Part shown: positions 1 through 8,194 of the stretch, one piece after another
Layout: each line of letters opens with the position of its first letter
How positions within the stretch are numbered: position 1 is the stretch's first letter
Source: CAXXOK01 sp963675365
Lineage (GTDB): Bacteria; Bacillota; Clostridia; Christensenellales; Aristaeellaceae
Length of the DNA stretch: 64,000 nt
Direction: 5' to 3'
Assembly (NCBI GenBank): GCA_963675365.2
Contig: CAXXVA010000002.1
Coordinates: 124,001-188,000, forward strand
The notes under the pieces: generated by a model
Told to the model about the DNA's origin: nothing
Seen by the model: only the letters and a program-made list of their open reading frames with translations
Database searches by the model: none
Translations under genes and position numbers: made by a program

Positions 1-262
1 GGACGGCGAAATCAAGCTTATCGACTCGCCCAAGGCGCTCAAGCTCCAGTACGGGCACAAGACCGTCGCCGTGGAATACCGGCAGGATGGCGACGTGAAG
101 AAGGAGACCCTCGCCCCCGCCAAGGCGGAGGACAAGGCGCGCCTCCACCAGATCCTGGACACGGGCGAGATTATCACCATGCACTCCAAAGAAGCGACGC
201 TTGAGGAGATCTTCATCAAGGTCACCGGAAAGGGGCTGACGGCGGATGAAACTGTGGGATAA
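1..262 (+). CDS. ABC transporter ATP-binding protein, C-terminal fragment
   Basis: Open reading frame entering from outside the window and read from base 2. Only the last 86 or so residues are present, so the Walker motifs are not visible. The tail has the pattern seen after the ATPase core of drug or lantibiotic-type exporters, ending in a TLEEIFIKVTGKG stretch; the words LEEIF near the C-terminus are typical of CcmA/NatA-type ATPases. The stop overlaps the start of the next gene, an ABC-2 permease, by 17 bases, which supports translational coupling and a shared exporter complex at the membrane. The substrate cannot be inferred. Confidence 0.8.
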   Translation, partial: DGEIKLIDSPKALKLQYGHKTVAVEYRQDGDVKKETLAPAKAEDKARLHQILDTGEIITMHSKEATLEEIFIKVTGKGLTADETVG

Positions 263-1442
263 CTATAAAAAAGAACTGAAAATCGCCTCCCGCGGCTTCT
301 ACTTCTACATGGAGATCATCACCGCGGTCATCCTGCTGGCGGCGATCCTTTTGTTCGTGCCCGCCGAAACCACGAGCGTTTCCAAAGAACTGATCTATAT
401 GGACGGCCCGCGCGAAGTGCTCGACGCCATGCTTGCGCAGAACTTCGGCGAGCCGGGGCAGTACGTACGCGCGGAGGACACCGCCGTCAGGCTCCGCCCG
501 ATGGATCTCACCTACTACGACGAGCAAACCGGCATACAGTTTGACAAATCCTTTACCGATAAAGTGACCTTGGAACTGGAAACCTGGAACTACTATAACG
601 CCGATACCGGCGCGCTGGAAAAGACAGTTTATATCGCGGCCAGCATGGACGACATGCTCCGCGTTGCCCGGACCGAAAAATGGTACGCCACGGTCGTAAC
701 CGCCGGTGAAGACGCGCAGCCGCAGTACCGCCTGCTCCTCTTCGGCTCGGAAAGCGAGCGTTACCGCAACCTGATCTCCGCCGTGATGGGCGCGGGCGAC
801 ACTCCGGCGCTGCTCAAGGCCATGGACGCGCAGCCTGTGGAAACCCTCGGCGCGGAAAACGTGCTTAACAACCGCCAGAGCTTTATGCCCATGGCCGTGG
901 TGATCATGAACGGGCTGATGGGCATGCTCGTGGTCATTTCCTACCTGATCATCGACAAATCCTCCGGGCTGATCCGCGCGATGGCGCTGACGCCCATGGG
1001 CACGCGCAGCTACCTGATGAGCAAGGTGTTGGTGGTGCTGACCACCTCGCTGGTATCCTCCATCGTGGTCACCGTGCCTATCATGGGTGCGCAGCCCAAC
1101 TACCTATTATTTATCCCGACGGCCATGCTGGTATCCGTGCTCTCGTGCATGATCGGGCTTTGGCTCGCGTCGTTCTTCTCCGACATCAAATCGGCCTACG
1201 GTATGATCTTCCTGATGCTTCTGTTGTTGATCCTGCCCGCGATGAGCTACATTCTGCCCAGCTTCGCGCCGCTGTGGATTAAGCTGATGCCGACCTATCC
1301 CATGCTGCAGGCTGTGAAAGAAACCCTGCTTAAAACGCCCGACGTGGGCTATGTGCTTTTGGTCGGCGGCGGGATGATCGTACTGTCGGGGCTGTTGCTA
1401 TGGCTGTCGGAACGCCGCTACCGCAGGATTTTGGGGGTGTAG
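246..1442 (+). CDS. ABC-2 type transporter permease (first subunit)
   Basis: 398-residue membrane protein. One hydrophobic segment lies near residues 18-37, then a long polar domain of about 170 residues probably outside the membrane, then five or so hydrophobic segments from about 215 to 390. This is the architecture of ABC2_membrane_3 (NatB/YhaP-like) permeases. The start is the ATG inside the end of the ATPase gene, and the next permease begins four bases after its stop. The three genes therefore look like one exporter built from one ATPase and two related permeases. Efflux of a peptide, drug or ion is the family role; the substrate is unknown. Confidence 0.85.
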   Translation: MKLWDNYKKELKIASRGFYFYMEIITAVILLAAILLFVPAETTSVSKELIYMDGPREVLDAMLAQNFGEPGQYVRAEDTAVRLRPMDLTYYDEQTGIQFDKSFTDKVTLELETWNYYNADTGALEKTVYIAASMDDMLRVARTEKWYATVVTAGEDAQPQYRLLLFGSESERYRNLISAVMGAGDTPALLKAMDAQPVETLGAENVLNNRQSFMPMAVVIMNGLMGMLVVISYLIIDKSSGLIRAMALTPMGTRSYLMSKVLVVLTTSLVSSIVVTVPIMGAQPNYLLFIPTAMLVSVLSCMIGLWLASFFSDIKSAYGMIFLMLLLLILPAMSYILPSFAPLWIKLMPTYPMLQAVKETLLKTPDVGYVLLVGGGMIVLSGLLLWLSERRYRRILGV

Positions 1443-1445
1443 GAC

Positions 1446-2450
1446 ATGAAAAAAGCATTCAGCGTTTTACAGCGCGATTTAAAACTGGCCGTCAAGGACC
1501 CGCTGTCGCTCATCGTCATCCTCGCGCCGCTGATCGTTGCGCTGGTCATCTCCTGGATGTCGCCGGGCATCAGCGAAACGACGGTGAACTTCGCCGTGGA
1601 TGCAAGCCTGGGCCAAAGCGTTGTCGATACGCTTGAAAACTACGCGAGCGTCGAAACGCTCGACGGTGCCGACGCCGTGCGCGAACGCGTGCTGCGCCGC
1701 GACGAGGTGTTCGGCCTGATCCCGGGCGATTCCGGCCCCGTGCTGGTGCGCCAGGGGAACGAATCGGAAACCTCTCTGTCCATGGCGAAACTGCTGGGCG
1801 CCATAGCCCAGACCGGAACCGCGGAACAGGTTCAGGGCGATCATTTCGGCTTCCTCTCCTTCCGCGACGAGACCTCGCCGCTGAAACGCGCTCTGTCCAT
1901 CTCGATGCTCCTGATGATCAGCGTGTTCACCGCGATGCTCATTTCGCTGGGACTGGTGGACGAAAAAACCGACCAGACCATCAAGGCCGCCAACGTCACC
2001 CCGATGCCGCAGTGGCTTTATGTGATCGCCAAAAGCTTCATCGGCGTAACCGCGCTTCTGATCTCCTCGGTCGTCGCGCTGCTCATCCTCGGGATGACCG
2101 CCATCAACTGGGGGCAGATCCTGCTGATGATCGTCGCAAGCGCGCTGATTTCCATCATCGTCGCGTTCGTCATCGGCCTGGCGTCGTCGGATTATATCGA
2201 GGCTTCCGGCAGCGTAAAAATGCTGATGCTGCCCATGATCGCCTCGGTTGTCGTGTACGAGCTCGTCGATCCCGCCTGGCACTGGACCGTATGGTGGAGC
2301 CCGTTTTACTGGGCGTACCGCGGCATCACGGAGATCATTCAGGGTACGTCGCAGTGGGGGAGCACGCTCCTGTACGCCGCGATCATCGCGCTGATCTCCG
2401 CGGGGGTTTACACGCTCAGTCTGAAAAGTATTCGAAAATCTTTGCAGTAA
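1446..2450 (+). CDS. ABC-2 type transporter permease (second subunit)
   Basis: 334-residue membrane protein with the same plan as the preceding gene but shorter: a hydrophobic segment near residues 20-40, an external domain to about residue 150, then five hydrophobic segments to the C-terminus. The start ATG lies three bases after the previous stop. The pair probably forms a heterodimeric pore driven by the upstream ATPase. No substrate-specific feature is visible. Confidence 0.85.
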   Translation: MKKAFSVLQRDLKLAVKDPLSLIVILAPLIVALVISWMSPGISETTVNFAVDASLGQSVVDTLENYASVETLDGADAVRERVLRRDEVFGLIPGDSGPVLVRQGNESETSLSMAKLLGAIAQTGTAEQVQGDHFGFLSFRDETSPLKRALSISMLLMISVFTAMLISLGLVDEKTDQTIKAANVTPMPQWLYVIAKSFIGVTALLISSVVALLILGMTAINWGQILLMIVASALISIIVAFVIGLASSDYIEASGSVKMLMLPMIASVVVYELVDPAWHWTVWWSPFYWAYRGITEIIQGTSQWGSTLLYAAIIALISAGVYTLSLKSIRKSLQ

Positions 2451-2483
2451 CATAGAACGCACGCATTTGAAGGAGGTCATACC

Positions 2484-2720
2484 ATGGAAACCGGATATCT
2501 GGTCGGGGGAATCGCCTGCGCGGCGTACGCGCTGCTGTGCTTCGGGATCGGGTTTTTAAAACCGCAGAGCCTCATGAAACTCGTCAAGCAGAAGCTCAAA
2601 ATGTTCACCGGCAGCAAGGAACCCAGCGACAGGGCCACCATGATCACCTGCGTCGTCTTCGGCGTGCTGGGCGTGGCGGGGGCTGTAATCCTATTCGCCG
2701 TCGGCGCCGCCAACGCCTGA
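2484..2720 (+). CDS. small two-helix membrane protein
   Basis: 78 residues with a strong ribosome site (AAGGAGG, eight bases before the ATG). Two hydrophobic helices (about residues 5-25 and 54-76) flank a basic loop rich in lysine, so both ends probably face the same side. It follows the exporter operon after 33 bases and may be co-transcribed. I do not recognise a family. It could be an accessory subunit of the exporter or an independent membrane protein. The stop codon abuts a palindromic repeat. Confidence 0.75.
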   Translation: METGYLVGGIACAAYALLCFGIGFLKPQSLMKLVKQKLKMFTGSKEPSDRATMITCVVFGVLGVAGAVILFAVGAANA

Positions 2721-2848
2721 TCAGCTTGCCCGGAAGGCCTGATCTGCGGTGTCAGCAGCGGACGGGAAGGGGCATCATTTACAAACGCGTAAACTCAACC
2801 CCTTCCCACCCTTGCTTCCTAGCATCTCAAACCTTCTGAACAAGCTGA
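2721..2848 (+). repeat. palindromic repeat family A, copy 1
   Basis: A 128-bp imperfect palindrome starting right after a stop codon. Outer arm TCAGCTTG...GAAGG pairs with CCTTCTGAACAAGCTGA at 2832-2848. Inner arms GGGAAGGGG (2764-2772) and CCCCTTCCC (2799-2807) are perfect, and TTTAC (2778-2782) pairs with GTAAA (2789-2793) around a six-base loop. Related copies lie at 29596-29722 and, as one arm, at 24874-24910. It could fold as a long hairpin in RNA or act as a non-autonomous mobile element. Confidence 0.7.
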
Positions 2849-2879
2849 TTCCTAATACTCAGGATCACTTAATCTGCGG
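2815..2879 (+). repeat. direct repeat, left copy (family A right arm plus extension)
   Basis: 65 bases repeated with scattered changes at 3050-3114, offset 235 bases. It includes the right arm of the family A palindrome and about 30 bases beyond it (CCTAATACTCAGGAT in this copy, CCTAATACTTAGGAT in the other). Bases 2880-3049 between the copies hold more family A-like sequence (GCATCACTTACGAACG near 2895) and no supported gene. Confidence 0.6.
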
Positions 2880-3049
2880 AGAAGGTGTGTCGGATTTTCG
2901 CATCACTTACGAACGAGTAAGCTCCGCTCAACCCTCCATCCGTTTTATTGTCGCAGCCCGCACTTCCCTTTGGCTGCTCTGAAAAACGTCCCAACCGAAA
3001 CTCCTTTTGCGCTTCGCGCAAGCACCACACAGGGTGCCCAGTCGTTCGG

Positions 3050-3114
3050 CTGCCTAGCATCTCAAGCCTTCTGAACAAGCTGACTCCTAATACTTAGGAT
3101 GGCTTGATCTGTAA
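3050..3114 (+). repeat. direct repeat, right copy (family A arm)
   Basis: Second copy of the 65-base sequence at 2815-2879. Base composition drops sharply to AT-rich just after it, so this copy marks the left edge of the acquired two-gene cassette. The stretch 3115-3333 is AT-rich with no gene that I can support. Confidence 0.6.
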
Positions 3115-3333
3115 TGTTGATGGTTAGTTGCCTCGTGTATATAAAATGTAAGCGAGGTAATGGTGTTTACTAGCATTGAATATTCATTATTGTATGTCGT
3201 ATATGCCTCTATATGAATACAAAAAATGTTATTTGTATGAAGATATAATCTAGTATATGTTTGCTAGAAGTATCTTTATTTCAGGAATTCTTTGTGTCAG
3301 TTTATAAGCGGCTTAATATTTAGATTCAATATA

Positions 3334-3363
3334 TTGACGAAAACACTCAAATAAAGGTATACT
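3334..3363 (+). promoter_or_regulatory. sigma-A type promoter of the PARIS-like operon
   Basis: TTGACG (3334-3339) and TATACT (3358-3363) separated by 18 bases. It lies about 80 bases before the ATPase start in an AT-rich leader, followed by an AAGGAG ribosome site. It is one of the best promoter matches in the window, so the cassette appears to carry its own transcription start. Confidence 0.65.
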
Positions 3364-3446
3364 ACTTTTAGTTTACATATAAGCCTTTATCTCGTTAACA
3401 GTGAATCTAGTTATTTAAGTTATAAAGTATTCAAGGAGTAATAGTT

Positions 3447-4826
3447 ATGAATAGTCTTCAGAGATTTCAAATTCTCGGGCTATATGGTGACAGAGATGTT
3501 GATATTACGATTAATGACAATACCGTAATATTTGTTGGGGAAAACGGCTTAGGAAAAACCACGGTTTTAAAATATATGTTTTCTGTTCTTTCAGGTGTTT
3601 ATTCTCATATGCCGACACATAAGTTCGACAAGATTGTTATTACTATTAGCAATAAAGAGTACACCTTATCGAGCAATCAAGCAAAAACGGCAAAGGTAAT
3701 TAACCCAAATTCAATTAGGCGTTTGCCTGTTCAATTTCGCAGAGAATTATTTAAACTGGATAGAGAAGATGGAATTTCAATTAATGATGTTCTTAATATT
3801 GCTAATAAATTGAATTATCCTGTGAAAATGATTCTTGATATACTTCAATATAACTCAGAGAACAACAATAATGATATTCATCAGATTGAAATGAACTTTG
3901 ATGAAAGTCATATTACACAAATTCCTAATGCTCTTGGGGCAAGAGTTTTATATCTTCCAACTTATAGACGAATTGAAGAAGACTTATCCTATATCATTCA
4001 AGAACGACAGAATTTTCGGGACCCTGAAGAGCTTCAAACTATATTTGAATTTTCAGAAAGAGGTAGCCATAGCTATATAGAATTAGTCGAATTTGGTATG
4101 CAGGATGTAAAAGATAAAATTAAAAAGAAATGCTCAGAATTGAGCAGATATTCAGAGGCAAGCTTTAAAGAATTAGCTTATTTAAATTTAGGGGACGTTA
4201 TAGATAAGAAATATCGAATGTCGGAACAGACATTTACATCAGTGCAAGATAGCGATATAGAGAAGTTTAAATTATGTGTATCACGAAATAATAAAAATAT
4301 GCTTAATAATAAGCAAATACAATTATTGACTCAGATTCTGCATGGAAATAAACCACAAGCAAATGAAACACAAAGACAGATTCTTCTATATTATTTTAGG
4401 AATTTACTTGCACTTCAAGATGAATTAGAGAAAAAAGAAAAGGGTATTTCTGATTTTTGTAGTATGTGTAGCGAGTATCTTTCGCTTTCAGATAAGATTA
4501 TGATCTATGATATATCAAAATTCGATGTGCAAATATTGAAACAAAGAAGCAATGAGCCAATAGATATGAGCGATTTGTCTTCAGGAGAAAAACAAATAGT
4601 ATCCCTATTTAGCCATCTGTATTTGCAAGACAAAGATGAGTTATTTGTTATAATTGATGAACCAGAGCTATCTCTTTCAGTACCTTGGCAAAAGCGGTTT
4701 TTATGTGATATAAGGAATGGCTCATCTTGCACAGGACTTATTGTTGCTACACACTCTCCGTTTATATATGATAATAATCTTTTTAAATATGCACATGGGC
4801 TAAAAGAATACTTTATTAACGGGTGA
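3447..4826 (+). CDS. ariA: ABC-type AAA ATPase, PARIS AriA-like
   Basis: 459-residue P-loop ATPase. Visible motifs: Walker A GENGLGKTT with Lys37, an ABC-like signature SSGEKQ at about 378-383, Walker B LFVIIDEPE ending Asp404-Glu405, and a switch histidine in ATHSP (His436). The middle (about 130-370) is a charged helical insertion. This is the AAA_15/AAA_21 (OLD-like) layout. It is followed after four bases by a DUF4435 protein. From established knowledge, an ATPase of this size next to a DUF4435 protein is the PARIS defence system, where AriA assembles and holds the AriB effector until a phage trigger acts. Codon use is strongly AT-rich, unlike the neighbours. Alternative: another OLD-like ATPase/TOPRIM pair. 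Confidence 0.75.
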   Translation: MNSLQRFQILGLYGDRDVDITINDNTVIFVGENGLGKTTVLKYMFSVLSGVYSHMPTHKFDKIVITISNKEYTLSSNQAKTAKVINPNSIRRLPVQFRRELFKLDREDGISINDVLNIANKLNYPVKMILDILQYNSENNNNDIHQIEMNFDESHITQIPNALGARVLYLPTYRRIEEDLSYIIQERQNFRDPEELQTIFEFSERGSHSYIELVEFGMQDVKDKIKKKCSELSRYSEASFKELAYLNLGDVIDKKYRMSEQTFTSVQDSDIEKFKLCVSRNNKNMLNNKQIQLLTQILHGNKPQANETQRQILLYYFRNLLALQDELEKKEKGISDFCSMCSEYLSLSDKIMIYDISKFDVQILKQRSNEPIDMSDLSSGEKQIVSLFSHLYLQDKDELFVIIDEPELSLSVPWQKRFLCDIRNGSSCTGLIVATHSPFIYDNNLFKYAHGLKEYFING

Positions 4827-4830
4827 AGTT

Positions 4831-5778
4831 ATGAGCATGATATCTATTCATAAATCTGCCCTAGAAGAGATTATTGTACCATATCATTTCTTTTTGACGG
4901 CACAAACCAAAGATGCGAAAAAGTTATTTGGCTTTGTTGAAGGGATAAATGATATTTCATATTATAATAATCATATTAGTCGGGTTATTAAGGATTACGA
5001 GTTAATACTAATTGAAGCGGGTGAGCCAGGAAATAAAAGTAAGGTACTTCAGCTAATTGATATAATTGATTGGAATAGGTATCCTGAAAAACAGACAGCT
5101 TTTTTTGTGGATAGAGATCTAGATGATTTTTTTAATGGACAAAAGGATAGAGCAAATTTATATATAACAGATGATTGCTCTATTGAGAATTCAATTGTTA
5201 GTACATATACACTTAATAGAGTTATAAAAGAATTATGCAATATAAATTTATATGAAAAGGAAAATGAGAAACTATTCCAGCTGTTTTTATGTGGTGTAAA
5301 CGAATTAGCGAAAGCGGTTTCGCTAATTAGTGCAGCATATATTTGGTTGCAAAGAAAAGGAGATAAACCATCATTCAATTGCATTGAGATTAAAGATGTC
5401 TTATGCATGGAAAAATGCAATGTGAAGACAATGAATAGTACGGATATTGTTTCATATATTGAAAGAAAATGGAATACCAAAATTATGATTGATGAAGTTT
5501 TATCTGTCGAAGTAGAGTTCCAAGATAAAAATATTGACTTGAGATATATTCGAGGGAAGTACTTAATGTGGTATTTTGTGAATTTTATCAATAACTTCCA
5601 TGAGTCTTGTCAAGAATACTTTCCGCGCTTATCAAAACCACGGTCAATAAGAAAGCTAGATGTAAATAATGCTATTAATGATTTAGGGGTGCGCTCAAAA
5701 ACGCCAGAGACATTGGTCGATTTTATAAGTAGAACGTACCTGATGTTTATCTCAGAAGCATGTGCAACATCTGTTTAG
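4831..5778 (+). CDS. ariB: DUF4435 / TOPRIM-like effector, PARIS AriB-like
   Basis: 315 residues. The N-terminal half fits DUF4435, a TOPRIM-related fold: FVEG with Glu37 as the candidate catalytic acid, a Gly-Asn-Lys-Ser loop near 67-70, and VDRD with Asp94 and Asp96 as the metal-binding pair, followed by ITDDCSIEN, a typical family block. Established knowledge: AriB of PARIS is a TOPRIM nuclease that cleaves tRNA when released from AriA. That activity here is inferred from family and from the adjacent ATPase. The start is the ATG four bases after the ATPase stop. Composition is AT-rich (13 G/C in the 60 bases from 5221). All candidate catalytic residues are present, so it looks intact. Confidence 0.75.
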   Translation: MSMISIHKSALEEIIVPYHFFLTAQTKDAKKLFGFVEGINDISYYNNHISRVIKDYELILIEAGEPGNKSKVLQLIDIIDWNRYPEKQTAFFVDRDLDDFFNGQKDRANLYITDDCSIENSIVSTYTLNRVIKELCNINLYEKENEKLFQLFLCGVNELAKAVSLISAAYIWLQRKGDKPSFNCIEIKDVLCMEKCNVKTMNSTDIVSYIERKWNTKIMIDEVLSVEVEFQDKNIDLRYIRGKYLMWYFVNFINNFHESCQEYFPRLSKPRSIRKLDVNNAINDLGVRSKTPETLVDFISRTYLMFISEACATSV

Positions 5779-5824
5779 AAAGCTAGCATCTTACTGGCTG
5801 ATTATTCTTTAAATTCATAGTATT

Positions 5825-5856
5825 ATCGCCGCAGAGTTTTCTGCGGCGATTGATTT
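5825..5856 (+). terminator. terminator of the PARIS-like operon
   Basis: Perfect 11-bp stem ATCGCCGCAGA (5825-5835) / TCTGCGGCGAT (5840-5850) with a GTTT loop, then TGATTTT. It ends the AT-rich cassette; the sequence beyond returns to host-like composition. Confidence 0.75.
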
Positions 5857-5880
5857 TACGCAAGTTTAAGTTGCCTTTGA

Positions 5881-5908
5881 TTGCGGGTTTACATTTCTTT
5901 GCTATGAT
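5881..5908 (+). promoter_or_regulatory. possible promoter of a small transcript
   Basis: TTGCGG (5881-5886) and TATGAT (5903-5908), spacer 16 bases, followed about 80 bases later by a hairpin with a T run. No supported protein gene follows on this strand before the convergent gene at 6198. Confidence 0.4.
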
Positions 5909-5914
5909 GGTGCC

Positions 5915-6012
5915 GTGATAGAGGATTTCCTTTGACCAAACCCGTCGAGGCCGAGCGATATGGACGCCGTTCTGGGCGGGTTTTCGGGACAGGCACCATG
6001 TGCCTGTCTTTT
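5915..6012 (+). ncRNA. candidate small RNA, class unknown
   Basis: A predicted start near 5915 and a terminator-like stem GACAGGCAC (5988-5996) / GTGCCTGTC (6000-6008) plus TTTT would give a transcript near 100 bases. Inside it AAACCCG can pair with CGGGTTT, enclosing GGC/GCC. I could not match it to 6S, SRP, tmRNA, RNase P or a riboswitch consensus. The rest of the gap (6013-6197) has one weak hairpin and no gene I can support. Confidence 0.35.
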
Positions 6013-6128
6013 CGTGTAGCTGGGTTTTTCCATTGTAATACGATTATCCGCCGGCTTGCGTGTCCTTTGGCGGTGTCCGGTGACGCGTTTGCATCAACCC
6101 GTGCGGGGGTATTGATGCTGCGAGAAAT

Positions 6129-6154
6129 TTAAAAGCTGTGTTTGCGGCTTTTAA
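6129..6154 (-). terminator. possible terminator of the zinc-ribbon gene
   Basis: TTAAAAGC (6129-6136) pairs with GCTTTTAA (6147-6154). On the minus strand the stem is followed by an AT-rich stretch but no clean T run. It lies 44 bases after the stop of the convergent gene. Confidence 0.4.
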
Positions 6155-6197
6155 CCTCGCGCGGGTCATAGCGGGATATATCAACCGAAACGTTCGG

Positions 6198-8180
6198 CTA
6201 CGGCCGGTAATAGTGCGTGATGCGGGTGCAGACGCCCTTGTCGTTTAGCACAAACTGCAGGTACATCATCTGGCTGGATAGCGTTGTGGTCGAGTACTGA
6301 ATGGTGCGCGTGCCGTCGTCGTTGATATTGATCACGCCGATATCCGGGTCGGCAAAGTAGAGGTTGCGGCTGCCATCCTGGTTATCGGGCATGCCGAAAT
6401 CCTTATACACGGCGGTGATCTCCGCTTCGGTGGAACCTACGCCCACGCCGCGCGGGGGCGTGGCGATGTTGCGGTTCATGTCCACGCTCGCCAGCAGCCA
6501 CTGGTTGCCCACCAGCACGAACACGGCCTTGCCCCAGGTATACGTAAGCTCCTGCGCCTGCCCCTCGTAGAACATGTACTGAATATCCTGCGTCGTGTCC
6601 GGCTGCCCGAATGTGCCGGTGAAATCCGACAAACGCGTTTTCCCCAGCACGAAGTCCGCAAAGGTATCCTCGCGCGAGTAGGGGTCCGGCAGGTAGGGAG
6701 CGACGGAGAACTTGTAGTAGACCTCCAGCGTGGACGACCGCTTGCCGTAGCCGTTGACCACCAGCGCGTGCAGGTAGACGCGGCCCGTGGGCAGCGCGAT
6801 GGGGGTTTCTTCATCCCAGATCGGGCTGAGGTCGGGGTCGGGCTGCGAGCCGTCGAAGGTGTAATAGAAGGTCAGGTCGTCTTCCTTGGCCTTTTGCTCG
6901 TCCGTTTTGGTGTTGTAGTTGGAGGATTTCTCGCCCGGCCGCAGGCTGACAGACTTCAGCTTGTTATAGGTGTTGGGGGCGAGGTTGGCCTTGGGGGCGG
7001 CGGGCGTGGGGTAATACACCGTATACTGCGCCGAAAACTCGTCGGAGTGCAGATCGTCGATTACGCATACGGCGCGCAGCTTAAACGTGCCCTCGGTGAT
7101 CGTTACCGTATCGCCTGTCATCAGCGTACCTTCCTCGGGCAGAATCTTATCGTCGTCCAGCGTGTAGTAGATGTCGTAGCCCTGCGGCGAGGTGAGCTGG
7201 ATATGCTGTTCCAGCTCGTAGCGGCCGGCGACCTGCGTGGCGTCCACCTCCGGCTTTTCGGGGATGAAGGTGTTGCGTTCCACACGGTAGGCTTCGCGGC
7301 CTGTGTTTTCATAAGCGGTCAGCATCAGGTCCGCCGCCTCGGGGTTGCGGTCCTGGCGGGTCAACAGCGCGATCAGCGCCGTGTACGCCTCGGTGCGGGA
7401 GGGGCTGACGGTATCGATCAGGTCTTGGTACACGGCCTCGGCCAGGTCGTCCTGGTTGTTGAGCTCGTACACCGTTGCCAGAAGGTACAGCCCGTCGTAG
7501 TTTTCGGGGTCGAGGGTATCGGCGATGCGGAAGGCCTTGATGGCCGAATCCATATCGCCTATTTCGGTATAGTCCTGCCCCACCAGCCAGTAGGTCTGCG
7601 CGGGCACGGTCAATAACCGGTCGAGAATCTCCTCCTGCTCCGTGAGCAAGGTAGCGTCGGTCGTCTGCGCAAGCGCGAGCTCTTCTTCCGTCGTCATCAG
7701 CACCTGTTTGCGGCCGGTGATGCGCTGGCCCTCGTCGGTCGACTTGATGTAGATAAAGTACCCGACCGCCGCAAGCACAAGCAGCGCCGTAAGGATCACG
7801 AAAAGCAGCATCCAGTTGAACTTGTGGTACTGCATGCCCTTGGTCTTATGGCGGCTGGAGGTTACGTAGGGCGTCCCAACGCTGCCGTGCACGGGAACGC
7901 CGGAGCGCGTTTGCGGGCGGCTGAGCCCGTCGCCCTTGGCGGCGTTTGCGCGCCGTACGCCGCGAGCGCTTTCCGGCGGCAGGGGGGACATTTCATAGTC
8001 GCCGTACTCGGGTACCGCTTCGCGTTTTTCATCGGGCAGCATTTGCGGCGGCGCGTCGCCGCGCCGTCCCTGGCGCATGCCGCGAACGCCGGGATCGTCG
8101 TCCCGGCGCGCCATCTCGCCGCAGACGCCGCACATCACGGCGTCGTCGGGTAAATAACTGCCACATTGCTTACAATACAT
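6198..8180 (-). CDS. membrane-anchored zinc-ribbon, TPR and CHB_HEX domain protein
   Basis: 660 residues. An N-terminal zinc ribbon has Cys3, Cys6, Cys17 and Cys20. A disordered linker leads to one membrane helix at about 122-145. Outside the membrane come TPR-like helices (about 195-300, with the phrase GDMDSAIKAFRIADTLDPENY spanning one repeat), then two chitobiase/hexosaminidase C-terminal-like modules marked by YYTLDD near 340 and FYYTFDGSQPDP near 425. The remainder is a lipoprotein-like beta region. The family is common in Clostridia and of unknown role; envelope or cell-wall sensing is an inference. It is last in a minus-strand run, 14 bases after the HD gene. Confidence 0.75.
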   Translation of the reverse strand: MYCKQCGSYLPDDAVMCGVCGEMARRDDDPGVRGMRQGRRGDAPPQMLPDEKREAVPEYGDYEMSPLPPESARGVRRANAAKGDGLSRPQTRSGVPVHGSVGTPYVTSSRHKTKGMQYHKFNWMLLFVILTALLVLAAVGYFIYIKSTDEGQRITGRKQVLMTTEEELALAQTTDATLLTEQEEILDRLLTVPAQTYWLVGQDYTEIGDMDSAIKAFRIADTLDPENYDGLYLLATVYELNNQDDLAEAVYQDLIDTVSPSRTEAYTALIALLTRQDRNPEAADLMLTAYENTGREAYRVERNTFIPEKPEVDATQVAGRYELEQHIQLTSPQGYDIYYTLDDDKILPEEGTLMTGDTVTITEGTFKLRAVCVIDDLHSDEFSAQYTVYYPTPAAPKANLAPNTYNKLKSVSLRPGEKSSNYNTKTDEQKAKEDDLTFYYTFDGSQPDPDLSPIWDEETPIALPTGRVYLHALVVNGYGKRSSTLEVYYKFSVAPYLPDPYSREDTFADFVLGKTRLSDFTGTFGQPDTTQDIQYMFYEGQAQELTYTWGKAVFVLVGNQWLLASVDMNRNIATPPRGVGVGSTEAEITAVYKDFGMPDNQDGSRNLYFADPDIGVININDDGTRTIQYSTTTLSSQMMYLQFVLNDKGVCTRITHYYRP

Positions 8181-8194
8181 CGCGAATCGATCCT

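Noticed and set aside
1479..2480. Long minus-strand frame opposite the second ABC permease
   Set aside because: Shadow of a clear membrane protein gene; composition rich in Arg/Asp/His without family motifs.
2721..3120. CRISPR array
   Set aside because: Repeats are imperfect palindromes at irregular spacing, with no uniform spacers and no cas genes in the window.
5932..6132. Short open reading frame on the plus strand between convergent genes
   Set aside because: No good ribosome site, odd composition, and it lies across hairpins and terminators; treated as non-coding.
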